DNA of 9,294 bases. Source: Candidatus Bipolaricaulota bacterium. GTDB taxonomy: Bacteria > Bipolaricaulota > Bipolaricaulia > UBA7950 > UBA9294. Under the pieces are notes generated by a model. That model was not told the DNA's origin and did not search any database. It saw only the letters and a list, made by a program, of their open reading frames with translations. The stretch spans positions 1-9,294 of the forward strand of contig JAUWNS010000087.1 in NCBI GenBank assembly GCA_030612485.1, given 5' to 3'. The position numbers and the translations under genes were made by a program. Position 1 is the stretch's first letter. Each line of letters starts with the position of its first letter. Shown here in pieces: positions 1 to 5,945 of this stretch.

Positions 1-173
1 GCGTGATTGACGTTCTCTTCACTCACCCACGTGCCTTTCCATCTCATCTGAAACCTAGTAGAAAACTCACGTCTCCCAAACGGATGGGGTTGATGAGAGA
101 AGCGGCGGCGATCTCTCGCCCAGACACCAATACGCCGATTACTTCATGATCCCCAAATTGGAGCTTTGATCGC
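1..173. other. Left-edge intergenic stretch, no supported gene
   Basis: Nothing here can be called with confidence. A short minus-strand reading frame (44-175, 43 codons) and a short plus-strand frame (84-149) are present, but neither has a convincing match. A small inverted repeat (GGCGA at 107-111, TCGCC at 116-120) has no T-run and is not a good terminator. A GGAG at 160-163 is the likely ribosome binding site of the gene starting at 174. Confidence 0.4.
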
Positions 174-593
174 ATGGCAAAGTCCCTTCTCTACCGGCTG
201 TTTGGGATTGGCGGATTGCCGAAGAACGTGAGGACGTCGCTAGAGAGCGAGGGGGTGCGGATTATCGAGGAAGGGATTCGTGTCTCAGTCACCTACCGCG
301 ATTTCAAAGCACCGGGCAAACGGTTTACGTGGAAGCGTAGGGGATGGTCCGGTTCCATCTCCATAACATCGAAGCGTTTGATCGCCTACGCTGGCTTCGT
401 CCGACTCGTAAACGTAGCTTTTGACGATCCGCAGTTCCGTAAGCTCGATATTGTACTCGAATTCCCAGGGTGCCTTTGCATCTCCTTCGATCCGTCCGAC
501 TTCAACCCGAACCAAGCGGGACGGATCGAGTGCCGCTTCTTCACGTCCCAAGCCGAGAACCTCGCTGGATGGCTCAAGCAGAGCCTTTCATGA
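174..593 (+). CDS. Conserved hypothetical protein, possibly PH-like fold
   Basis: This encodes a 139-residue protein of unknown function. It has no signal peptide or membrane segment, so it is probably cytoplasmic. After a basic amphipathic N-terminus (MAKSLLYRLFGIGGLP) comes a segment with alternating hydrophobic residues, basic and Trp-rich patches (RFTWKRRGW near 50-58) and the pattern SGSISITSKRLIAY (about 59-72). That pattern resembles the beta-strand core of bacterial PH/GRAM-like domains; this is inference from pattern only. The ATG at 174 is preceded by GGAG with a 10-base gap. The gene lies 111 bases upstream of efp on the same strand, so it may or may not be cotranscribed. Alternative: any small beta-rich domain of unknown function. 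The reading frame is clearly the best coding frame here, but the function is not known. Confidence 0.72.
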   Translation: MAKSLLYRLFGIGGLPKNVRTSLESEGVRIIEEGIRVSVTYRDFKAPGKRFTWKRRGWSGSISITSKRLIAYAGFVRLVNVAFDDPQFRKLDIVLEFPGCLCISFDPSDFNPNQAGRIECRFFTSQAENLAGWLKQSLS

Positions 594-704
594 CTGTAGG
601 GGAAGGAGGTCCAGCAGGAATTCTCGCCAGAACACGGGGCGCGATTTGCATGCGAAGGCCAAAAGGGGAGAATATCATTTATTAATCAAGGGAGTGATCG
701 ATCG

Positions 705-1265
705 ATGGGTTTATCCGTAACTGAGATGCGCAAGGGGATGGTCATCCTCTACAATGGAGACCTGTATGAGATTGTCGAGTACGAGCATTCCAAACGGGGG
801 AGGGGAGGGTCGATCGCGCGGACGCACCTTCGCCACCTCAAGAACGGTCGCGTGACTTCAACCACGTTTAAGGGAGCAGAGAACACTGAGTCGGTCTTCC
901 TGGAGTCCCGGTCGTTGCAGTACCTGTATAACGATGGAAAAGACTACTTATTCATGGACAACGAACGATTCGATCAATTCCCTATCTCCGCGGAGATCCT
1001 TGGCACACGAGGTGATTTCATCGTGGAGGGGGTTAACGTCATCGGTTACTACCACAACGATGTGTTAGTCAAGGTGGATCTCCCCAACTTCGTCGAGCTT
1101 AAGGTTGTCCGTACCGAGCCAGGCGTGCGTGGGGATACCGTCTCCAACGTGGAAAAACCGGCGACGCTGGAGAGCGGGGCAGTGGTGCATGTGCCTCTCT
1201 TCGTAAAGGAAGGGGATACGTTGAAGGTGGACACGCGAAACGGAAAGTACGTGGAACGCATATAA
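705..1265 (+). CDS. efp: Translation elongation factor P
   Basis: EF-P binds between the ribosomal P and E sites and relieves stalling at polyproline stretches. The 186-residue length is normal for the family. Three beta domains can be followed: an N-terminal KOW-like domain (about 1-62), an OB domain (about 65-125, with the conserved LQYLYNDGKDYLFMDNE), and a C-terminal OB domain (about 130-186, with TEPGVRGDT and the terminal DTRNGKYVERI). The loop that reaches the peptidyl-transferase centre reads H28-S-K-R-G-R33-G-G, so the tip residue is Arg rather than the commoner Lys, and the Pro of the usual PGKG motif is Arg31. The ATG at 705 has AAGGGAG at 688-694, 10 bases upstream. It is followed after 9 bases by the Asp23-like genes, as in many Firmicutes where efp sits near an Asp23-family gene and nusB. 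No clear promoter was found in 594-704. Confidence 0.96.
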   Translation: MGLSVTEMRKGMVILYNGDLYEIVEYEHSKRGRGGSIARTHLRHLKNGRVTSTTFKGAENTESVFLESRSLQYLYNDGKDYLFMDNERFDQFPISAEILGTRGDFIVEGVNVIGYYHNDVLVKVDLPNFVELKVVRTEPGVRGDTVSNVEKPATLESGAVVHVPLFVKEGDTLKVDTRNGKYVERI

Positions 1266-1274
1266 GGAGGAGCT

Positions 1275-1664
1275 ATGGTAGAGAAGAAGGTGAATATCGG
1301 CGATGAAGATGGCCGCATCACCATATCGGAGGAAGTGATCGCGGCGATCGCCCGGATCGCGGCAGGAAAGGTCGATGGGATCGCCCACTCGTCTGGCAGC
1401 GTTTCGGGCGGGCTCAAGAGCTTCTTCGGTGGGGAGGATCTCTCTCCCACCATCAAGACCGAACTCACAGAGGATGGGGTTCACATTGAACTCAGGATCG
1501 CGGTCGAGTACGGGTACCCGGTGCACGAGGTAGCGCAGGGTATTCAGGGGAACGTGCAGCAGGATATCGAAAAGCTGGCCGGGGTAACTGTGACCGGGGT
1601 GGATGTCTTCGTGAAGAAGGTCGTTCCGCCGCAGACCCTTGAGAGCGGTATCGAGGAGGAGTGA
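1275..1664 (+). CDS. Asp23/Gls24 family protein (first copy)
   Basis: This is a 129-residue Asp23/Gls24 (DUF322, YqhY/YloU type) protein. Members are abundant cytoplasmic proteins; in Staphylococcus, Asp23 is tethered to the membrane by AmaP and linked to envelope stress. Family landmarks are ITISEEVIAAIARIAAGKVDGIA (about residues 13-35, opening helix; shown here in short as ISEEVIAAIA and KVDGIA), the central strand block IELRIAVEYGYPVHEVA (about 71-87) and the closing GVTVTGVDVFVKKVV (about 102-116). No membrane segment is present. The ATG follows a strong AAGGAGG (1264-1270) that overlaps the efp stop codon, which implies coupled translation. The next gene is a paralogue only 10 bases downstream. 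Family is clear; the cellular role in this organism is not. Confidence 0.92.
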   Translation: MVEKKVNIGDEDGRITISEEVIAAIARIAAGKVDGIAHSSGSVSGGLKSFFGGEDLSPTIKTELTEDGVHIELRIAVEYGYPVHEVAQGIQGNVQQDIEKLAGVTVTGVDVFVKKVVPPQTLESGIEEE

Positions 1665-1674
1665 GGAGGACGTG

Positions 1675-2037
1675 ATGGCAGAGGGAGAAAAAGGGAATGT
1701 TGGCATCTCCAAAGACGTGGTCACCGCAATCGCGGGGATCGCGGTCTCCGAGGTGGAGGGGATCGCCAACCTAAGATCGGGTGACGGCGTCTTCCACCGT
1801 GGCGAGGGGATGAAGCGGTACGTTGACACCGAGGTCGAGGGAGAGAATGCCAAGGTAACGGTGCGGATCACTGTCCTGTATGGGAATCCGATTCACAAGG
1901 TGGCCAAGCAGGTACAGACACGCGTAAAGACGGAGATCGAGCGGATGACCGGGCTGCGTGTCAGCGGCGTGGACGTTGATGTACAGCGGCGCGTGGAGCC
2001 GGAAGAGACGTTCGTCGAGGAGAAGGAGGAGGGATGA
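1675..2037 (+). CDS. Asp23/Gls24 family protein (second copy)
   Basis: A 120-residue paralogue of the preceding Asp23-family gene. It shares the same order of landmarks: GNVGISKDVVTAIAGIA (about 7-23), VEGIANLRSG (about 27-36), VTVRITVLYGNPIHKVAKQV (about 62-81) and GLRVSGVDVDVQRRV (about 92-106). The tail is strongly acidic (EETFVEEKEEG). I chose the ATG at 1675 because GAGGAGGA lies just upstream at about 1663-1670. A start at 1639 is possible but would overlap the previous gene by 26 bases and lacks a site of that quality. Its stop codon overlaps the amaP-like start (ATGA at 2034-2037). The clear sequence divergence from copy 1 suggests an old duplication and possibly a hetero-oligomer; that is inference. 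Confidence 0.9.
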   Translation: MAEGEKGNVGISKDVVTAIAGIAVSEVEGIANLRSGDGVFHRGEGMKRYVDTEVEGENAKVTVRITVLYGNPIHKVAKQVQTRVKTEIERMTGLRVSGVDVDVQRRVEPEETFVEEKEEG

Positions 2038-2603
2038 GCCTACTTATTCTTGCCCTCTATCTATGCGCAACCCTGTTCACATTAGGGTTGGGTGTTGTGG
2101 CGATCCTCCTTGGGGCGGGAGTCATTGCCTTTGCAGTACCGTCGCCTTTCTTCGTGTCGGCGACCGGGATTGGAATTCTCTTCTTTGTGGGAGCGGTTCT
2201 GCTTGTGATCGCCATCCACTTTGTCCTGTTGGCATACCGAAGACAAGTGGCGGCGGCGCGCTTCTCGCAGGAGGGAGAGTGGGGAAGGATCGAACTTTCT
2301 CCCTATGCATTGCGGGAATTCATCAGCGGGATCCTGCGCGAGGAGGTTGGGATCGATCGCTTCCGTGTCCGGCTGCGACACCAGGAGGAAGGGATCGCAA
2401 TCCGGATCCAGACAGCCCTTTCTCCTCAGGAACAGGTAGCTGCAGTAGGACGGCGAATCCAGGAGACCCTCTCCCAGCGTGTTGTCGAACGGACCGGGGT
2501 TGAGGTGCAAGAGGTCTCCGTGCTCGTGGATAGCATCCGCGCGCGCGAGGAAGAGCCGGTCAAGAGAGAGAAGGAGGATACCATTGATGGTGATGACTCC
2601 TAA
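2034..2603 (+). CDS. AmaP-like alkaline shock membrane anchor
   Basis: A 189-residue membrane protein resembling AmaP, which anchors Asp23 to the cytoplasmic membrane in Staphylococcus. Two hydrophobic helices are visible at about residues 3-33 and 42-67, followed by basic AYRRQ as expected for a cytoplasmic flank. The rest (about 83-168) looks like a further Asp23-type domain: GRIELSPYALREFISGIL, GIAIRIQTALSPQEQVAAV, then GVEVQEVSVLVDSI. The last 20 residues are highly charged. It starts inside the stop codon of the second Asp23-like gene (ATGA) and overlaps the next gene by 17 bases, so the four genes are likely translated together. The arrangement Asp23, Asp23, AmaP, DUF2273 supports a membrane-attached Asp23 assembly. 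The family call rests on topology, context and the C-terminal domain. Confidence 0.85.
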   Translation: MSLLILALYLCATLFTLGLGVVAILLGAGVIAFAVPSPFFVSATGIGILFFVGAVLLVIAIHFVLLAYRRQVAAARFSQEGEWGRIELSPYALREFISGILREEVGIDRFRVRLRHQEEGIAIRIQTALSPQEQVAAVGRRIQETLSQRVVERTGVEVQEVSVLVDSIRAREEEPVKREKEDTIDGDDS

Positions 2604-2784
2604 GCTGATCGGGCTCGTTATCGGTCTTCTGGTTGGCCTCCTCTTCGTCCTCGCTGGGTGGAAGGTTGTCTTGATCCTCCTCGCGTTTGCGCTCGCCGGG
2701 TATCTGATCGGCGTCTGTCTTGAGTCGCAAGAGTACGTGTTGCAACGGCTGCGAAAGCTCACCTCGCGTCTCTTCCGTCCTTGA
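2587..2784 (+). CDS. DUF2273-like small membrane protein
   Basis: A 65-residue hydrophobic protein with two predicted helices (about residues 7-23 and 26-44), separated by GWK, and a basic amphipathic C-terminus (QRLRKLTSRLFRP). Glycines spaced through the first helix (GLVIGLLVGLLF) suggest close helix packing. Small proteins of this type (DUF2273) commonly accompany amaP and asp23/gls24 genes. I chose the ATG at 2587 because AAGGAGG at 2571-2577 lies 9 bases upstream; the in-frame ATG at 2593 would be 15 bases away. The open frame extends upstream to 2479, but that part is out of phase with the amaP-like gene and has no initiation signal. Its TGA overlaps the nusB ATG (TGATG). Confidence 0.8.
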   Translation: MVMTPKLIGLVIGLLVGLLFVLAGWKVVLILLAFALAGYLIGVCLESQEYVLQRLRKLTSRLFRP

Positions 2785-3200
2785 TGCACCGTAGAGAAGC
2801 ACGCGAGTTTCTGCTTAGTGCTCTCTATCAACAGGAGTTCGTCGAGAGATCGACCTCTGAGATGCTCGCCGAGATCGATCCCGGGGATCAACGCGATTAC
2901 ATCGAGCAGATCTTCATTGGGATCACTGCGCGCAGGGATGAGATTGATGATCTCATCGGCCAGCACACGGTGGGCTGGCGTTTCGAGCGGTTGGCACTGA
3001 TCGACCGCAACATCCTGCGCCTGGGGGTCTTCGAGCTCCTATACCTTTCTTCTATCCCGCCCGAGGTGGCGATCAACGAATCTGTAGAGTTGTGTAAGAA
3101 GTACGGAACCGAACGAGCACAGGTCTTCGTCAATGGGATCCTAGATAGAATCTGGAAGGAGACCGAGGACGAAGACAGCGCTGCTCTCGACCAACAGTAG
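2784..3200 (+). CDS. nusB: Transcription antitermination factor NusB
   Basis: NusB pairs with NusE (ribosomal protein S10) and binds boxA RNA during rRNA antitermination. The 138 residues form one all-helical domain of normal length. Family marks are the basic start HRREAREFLLSALYQQEF (1-18), then GWRFERLALIDRNILRLGVFEL (64-85, of which IDRNILRL is most diagnostic), IPPEVAINESVELCKKYG (91-108) and FVNGILDRI (115-123). The tail after about 127 is acidic and not conserved. The ATG at 2784 overlaps the TGA of the DUF2273-like gene. No Shine-Dalgarno is visible, so initiation probably depends on translational coupling; a TTG one codon upstream (2781) is a less likely start. It is the last gene of the plus-strand run and ends only 2 bases from the convergent fchA stop. 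Confidence 0.95.
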   Translation: MHRREAREFLLSALYQQEFVERSTSEMLAEIDPGDQRDYIEQIFIGITARRDEIDDLIGQHTVGWRFERLALIDRNILRLGVFELLYLSSIPPEVAINESVELCKKYGTERAQVFVNGILDRIWKETEDEDSAALDQQ

Positions 3201-3202
3201 CC

Positions 3203-3841
3203 TTAACTGCACAACACGGTTTGCACCGCATCGATGATCTCCTGCTTCATATTCCCCGCTCGTTTAGCCAACTCGGCACGTTTCTCGCGGTAGGTGCTTA
3301 CATACCCTTCATCCTTGATGTAGTTGCAGTTGATATCTACGTTATATAGGGCCGATTGCAGAGCGGCTTCTGCCAACTGAGCGGAAACGGCCACATCGCT
3401 TACGGCGTTTGGGTTGCCGATCTGCGGTAGACGGCGGTTTAACTCAAGCACGCGGTAGCACGTCTCTGCCGTCCGGTAGGGAACCTCGTTAGCGCGTTTA
3501 AGAGCGGCTTGAAGTTGATCCCTTCGCGCGGATTTTTCCTCTTGTGTCCCCTTAGGTAAGCGGTAACAGCCTATCACTGCATTATAGGCTTGGATATCCT
3601 CATCAACCGCGTTCATCAGTTCCTCTCGCAGCTTAAGCGCCTCTTCCAGAATGGCTTTTATTTTCGGCTCGCCTTCAGCGAATTTTTCCTTGCCGATGGT
3701 CAGGTTACAGACCATCAGCACCAGCGATGCAGCCATCGCCCCGGAGAGGGCAGCGACACTCCCTCCCCCTGGCGCGGGTGCCGCTGAAGAGAGTTCTTCC
3801 AAGAAAGCACTGATAGTCGTCTTCTCATAAGTATTTTGCAC
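3203..3841 (-). CDS. fchA: Cyclodeaminase / methenyl-THF cyclohydrolase
   Basis: This 212-residue protein belongs to the formiminotransferase-cyclodeaminase C-terminal family (PF04961-type). In anaerobes and acetogens FchA acts as formimino-THF cyclodeaminase and/or methenyl-THF cyclohydrolase. Diagnostic features are the glycine-rich PAPGGGSVAALSGAMAASL (22-40), NLTIGK (46-51), D82 in EDIQAY, the position expected for the catalytic Asp, YRLPK (93-97) and GNPNAVSDVAVSAQLAEAAL (142-161). The start is GTG (3839-3841) because AAAGGAGG lies 5 bases upstream. It is last in the minus-strand C1 group, 209 bases after the activation-domain gene, with a repeat element in between. Whether it handles formimino-THF or methenyl-THF cannot be read from sequence. 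With FolD nearby and no histidine-degradation genes in the window, cyclohydrolase activity is the more likely role. Confidence 0.9.
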   Translation of the reverse strand: MQNTYEKTTISAFLEELSSAAPAPGGGSVAALSGAMAASLVLMVCNLTIGKEKFAEGEPKIKAILEEALKLREELMNAVDEDIQAYNAVIGCYRLPKGTQEEKSARRDQLQAALKRANEVPYRTAETCYRVLELNRRLPQIGNPNAVSDVAVSAQLAEAALQSALYNVDINCNYIKDEGYVSTYREKRAELAKRAGNMKQEIIDAVQTVLCS

Positions 3842-3929
3842 TATTTCCTCCTTTGAGAGCCTGCTTGCTCAGACGCTGCTTTGCATCGCAAGTTCGAGTT
3901 TTCAGGCTCCACCTTAGGTCTCAACCATT

Positions 3930-4068
3930 TCACCGCGGAGATCGCAGAGTGCACAGAGAAAACCCATATTTCTACAAAAATTCTCTACGTTTCCGTGTCC
4001 CCGCGTTTTCGTGTCTCCCTTGCCCCCCATTTCCCCCTCCTCCTGCCTTCTCAACGTCTCCGCGGTGA
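3930..4068. repeat. About 139-bp interspersed-repeat-like element with inverted ends
   Basis: The stretch is bounded by a 12-base perfect inverted repeat, TCACCGCGGAGA at 3930-3941 and its complement at 4057-4068. One strand is strongly purine-rich (minus strand with runs of G at about 4019-4047). It contains an imperfect 11-base direct repeat, CGTTTCCGTGT (3988-3998) and CGTTTTCGTGT (4004-4014), 16 bases apart. Composition is quite unlike the adjacent genes. From memory, sequences of the form CACCGCGGAGA...CACGGAGACACGG recur as non-coding repeats in many uncultivated bacterial genomes; I cannot verify this here. No transposase or target duplication is seen. It overlaps the 3' end of the activation-domain gene. 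Confidence 0.7.
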
Positions 4069-4740
4069 GCTTCTGCCCGGTTCGTAGCGGTAAGGGCAAT
4101 CTATGCGCCGGCATCCCTGACACGAGAAGGGAGTGGATGCCTGCTCTATTTCCGTGCCGATCCCCATTAGGAACGATAACGTTTTACGGGGACGCATCAA
4201 CAGGTGTGAGGTGAGCTCAACACCGATCTGCTCGGCCCGCAAGTTGGCGAATATCAAGCGCTGATTCTCAAGCGGCCAATGACTGGCGCCAGACCCCGGC
4301 TCGAACGCGCGACTCGCACTCAAGCCACGCTCTTCTGCCCAGTCAAACACCCGGCAGGCCAACCGCTCGCAGAGTTCGGACACGGCGGCCGAACCGAGTG
4401 CATCGAGGATCATCGAGTCGAGCAATCGCCCGGTTCTACGCAGCCTTTCTGTTTCCTGTTCGATGGCGGGCCCAACTGTGCACAGGCCGAAGGCCAGAAA
4501 CGCAGTATTCTGAATCGGGGTGGGAAGATTGTTCTTGTGGAGACTTACTGCCTCTTTCACCCTGCTGATCTGGCTAAGGGCCTGTGGTTCTACCAACCCA
4601 CGTGCCTTAGGGGTCAGTTCGTTTAGCTTATCTAGAATGGGTCTGGACGGGGAAGAACCGGCGTACTCCAGGTAACGAAACACGCGTTGGGAAGTTAACT
4701 CAATAGTCGCTTGTGCCACCTCAAGCAACTTTTCACTCAT
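4051..4740 (-). CDS. B12-dependent methionine synthase activation-domain-like protein
   Basis: The 229-residue protein resembles stand-alone relatives of the MetH activation domain that occur beside folate and corrinoid genes in acetogens and other anaerobes. The MetH domain uses S-adenosylmethionine to methylate reduced cobalamin; reactivation of a corrinoid protein is a reasonable guess here. Seen in the sequence are LTSQRVFRYLEYAG (15-28), a central helix LDALGSAAVSELCERLA (112-128), PGSGASHWPLENQRLIF (148-164), IGVELTSHLLMRPRKTLSFL (172-191) and MGIG (192-195). A cysteine group C207-x2-C210-x4-C215 near the end may hold a metal or Fe-S cluster. The last residues (SSPRRR and stop) are encoded by the adjoining repeat. 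The ATG at 4738-4740 has only a weak AAAGAA upstream. It lies 109 bases after folD. Confidence 0.75.
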   Translation of the reverse strand: MSEKLLEVAQATIELTSQRVFRYLEYAGSSPSRPILDKLNELTPKARGLVEPQALSQISRVKEAVSLHKNNLPTPIQNTAFLAFGLCTVGPAIEQETERLRRTGRLLDSMILDALGSAAVSELCERLACRVFDWAEERGLSASRAFEPGSGASHWPLENQRLIFANLRAEQIGVELTSHLLMRPRKTLSFLMGIGTEIEQASTPFSCQGCRRIDCPYRYEPGRSSPRRR

Positions 4741-4849
4741 GTGAATTCTTTGCCAGGTTGGCAGCCGCTTTCACCGTATTGGCCATGAGCCTACTAACCC
4801 TTTGGGACAGCACTGTCTAACCCGTCTGACGTCGTCTCCAACCCTTCCT

Positions 4850-5743
4850 TCACCCCACTGTTATCCCAGTCTGCGTTTCGGCGGCCATTATTGTGTTCCA
4901 CATGAGCATGGTAACCGTCATTGGCCCAACACCGCCGGGGACTGGGGTAATGGCTTCGACCTTTTCCTTTAGGGCCTCGAAATCAGTGTCCCCGACGAGC
5001 CTGAAGCCTGACTTCTTAGTTGCATCCTCGACCCGGTTGACCCCTACGTCTATCACCACCGCGCCCTCTTTCACCATATCCGCCTTGATGAATTTAGGAG
5101 ACCCCATGGCGGCTATCAGGATATCAGCACTCCGGATTATCTCGGGCAGGTTCTTCGTCCCGGTATGGCAGACGGTGACGGTGGCATTAGCCCCAGTCCT
5201 CTTCTGAATCAGGATAGCAAAGAGGGGCTTGCCGTTGAGGTTGCTCCTTCCGCAGATAACAACGTGTTTTCCCTCCGGACTATAACCACTGCGGATGAGG
5301 ATTTGCTGCACTCCGTGGGGAGTGCAGGGCAAAAGGTAAGGGTTTCCAATGAGGAGACTCCCTACGTTCCTCGGATGAAAACAGTCAGCGTCCTTCATTG
5401 GATCGATGGCATTTATCACCCGATCCTGGCTGATATGCCAAGGCAAGGGAAGCTGAACCAGTATCCCATGGAACCGGGGGTCGTTATTAAGCTCAGCTAT
5501 CTTTTTAAGAAGTGCTTCCTCTGGGGTTTTTTCGGGAAACACAATGGTCTCGGAGTAAACACCCACCTCTTCGCTGGTCTTTCCCTTTTGCCTCATGTAA
5601 GACACCGAAGCGGCATCTTCTCCAACTCGCACCATTACCAGCCCGGGGGTGAGTCCCTTTGCCTTGAGCTTTGACACCTGCTGTTTTAGCTCTTGCCTTA
5701 CCTCGGCCGAGATTTCCCTTCCCGATAGGATCTTTGCTGTCAT
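4850..5743 (-). CDS. folD: Methylene-THF dehydrogenase / methenyl-THF cyclohydrolase
   Basis: FolD interconverts 5,10-methylene-THF, 5,10-methenyl-THF and 10-formyl-THF in the cytoplasm. At 297 residues the length is normal. Catalytic marks are present: Y49 and K53 in SYMRQKGK, Q97 in HGILVQLPLP, and D120 in PMKDADCFHP. The Rossmann part carries VVICGRSNLNGKPL (161-174), VTVCHTGTKNL (189-199) and the terminal PVPGGVGPMTVTMLMWNT (267-284). Unusual positions are C121 where Gly normally follows the active Asp, N170 where Val is usual in GRSxxVGxP, and CHTGT for the common CHSRT. These lie near the cofactor or folate site, so cofactor preference could differ. The ATG at 5741-5743 follows an eight-G tract in the ribosome-binding region. 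It is first in the minus-strand C1 group, with its own promoter. Confidence 0.96.
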   Translation of the reverse strand: MTAKILSGREISAEVRQELKQQVSKLKAKGLTPGLVMVRVGEDAASVSYMRQKGKTSEEVGVYSETIVFPEKTPEEALLKKIAELNNDPRFHGILVQLPLPWHISQDRVINAIDPMKDADCFHPRNVGSLLIGNPYLLPCTPHGVQQILIRSGYSPEGKHVVICGRSNLNGKPLFAILIQKRTGANATVTVCHTGTKNLPEIIRSADILIAAMGSPKFIKADMVKEGAVVIDVGVNRVEDATKKSGFRLVGDTDFEALKEKVEAITPVPGGVGPMTVTMLMWNTIMAAETQTGITVG

Positions 5744-5782
5744 ACTCCCCCCCCTTCGTTTTCTAAAGAAGATGTAATGCGC

Positions 5783-5811
5783 ATTCTAGTTGAAAGATTT
5801 CCTTCGCGCAA
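5783..5811 (-). promoter_or_regulatory. Candidate promoter for folD
   Basis: On the minus strand TTGCGC (5806-5811) is followed by a 17-base gap and TAGAAT (5783-5788). The -10 box matches TATAAT at five of six positions and the -35 box at three. Transcription would begin near 5776, giving a leader of about 32 bases before the folD ATG. Orientation and distance suit the minus-strand C1 group. Confidence 0.5.
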
Positions 5812-5916
5812 GGCCTGTGTGTGAATTTTCCTTACGCGCCGATGCGTATCAGGAAACGCCAGCAGTTGTGGGGAAAATGAGAAACCCGGGGTTGAAGGGA
5901 AAATTACAGCTATGCC

Positions 5917-5945
5917 TTGACAGAAAGAGAGTTTTATGCTAAAGT
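5917..5945 (+). promoter_or_regulatory. Extended -10 promoter of the transport operon
   Basis: A perfect TTGACA (5917-5922) is followed by a 17-base gap and TAAAGT (5940-5945), four of six matches, with a TG one base upstream of the hexamer (5937-5938), the extended -10 motif. Transcription would start near 5952. This is the best housekeeping-type promoter in the window and reads toward the binding-protein gene. Confidence 0.65.

Noticed and set aside
107..120. Inverted repeat GGCGA/TCGCC as a terminator
   Set aside because: Five-base stem without a T-run on either strand.
44..175. 43-codon minus-strand frame at the left edge
   Set aside because: The peptide looks reasonable, but it has no recognisable family, its start overlaps the divergent gene at 174, and a stop lies a few codons upstream. 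Too short to support.
590..685. 31-codon frame overlapping the stop of the gene at 174-593
   Set aside because: Its ATGA overlap is suggestive, but there is no match and no usable ribosome site before it.
1065..1871. 268-codon minus-strand frame
   Set aside because: It lies antisense to efp and both Asp23-like genes, whose products are clear family members.
2082..2966. 294-codon minus-strand frame
   Set aside because: It is antisense to the amaP-like, DUF2273-like and nusB genes; its composition (rich in Arg, Pro, Ser) is typical of a shadow frame.
4019..4047. G-rich stretch on the minus strand as a G-quadruplex
   Set aside because: Only three clear runs of three or more G are close together, so a stable four-run structure is not supported.
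5165..5674. 169-codon plus-strand frame
   Set aside because: It is antisense to folD, which is certain.
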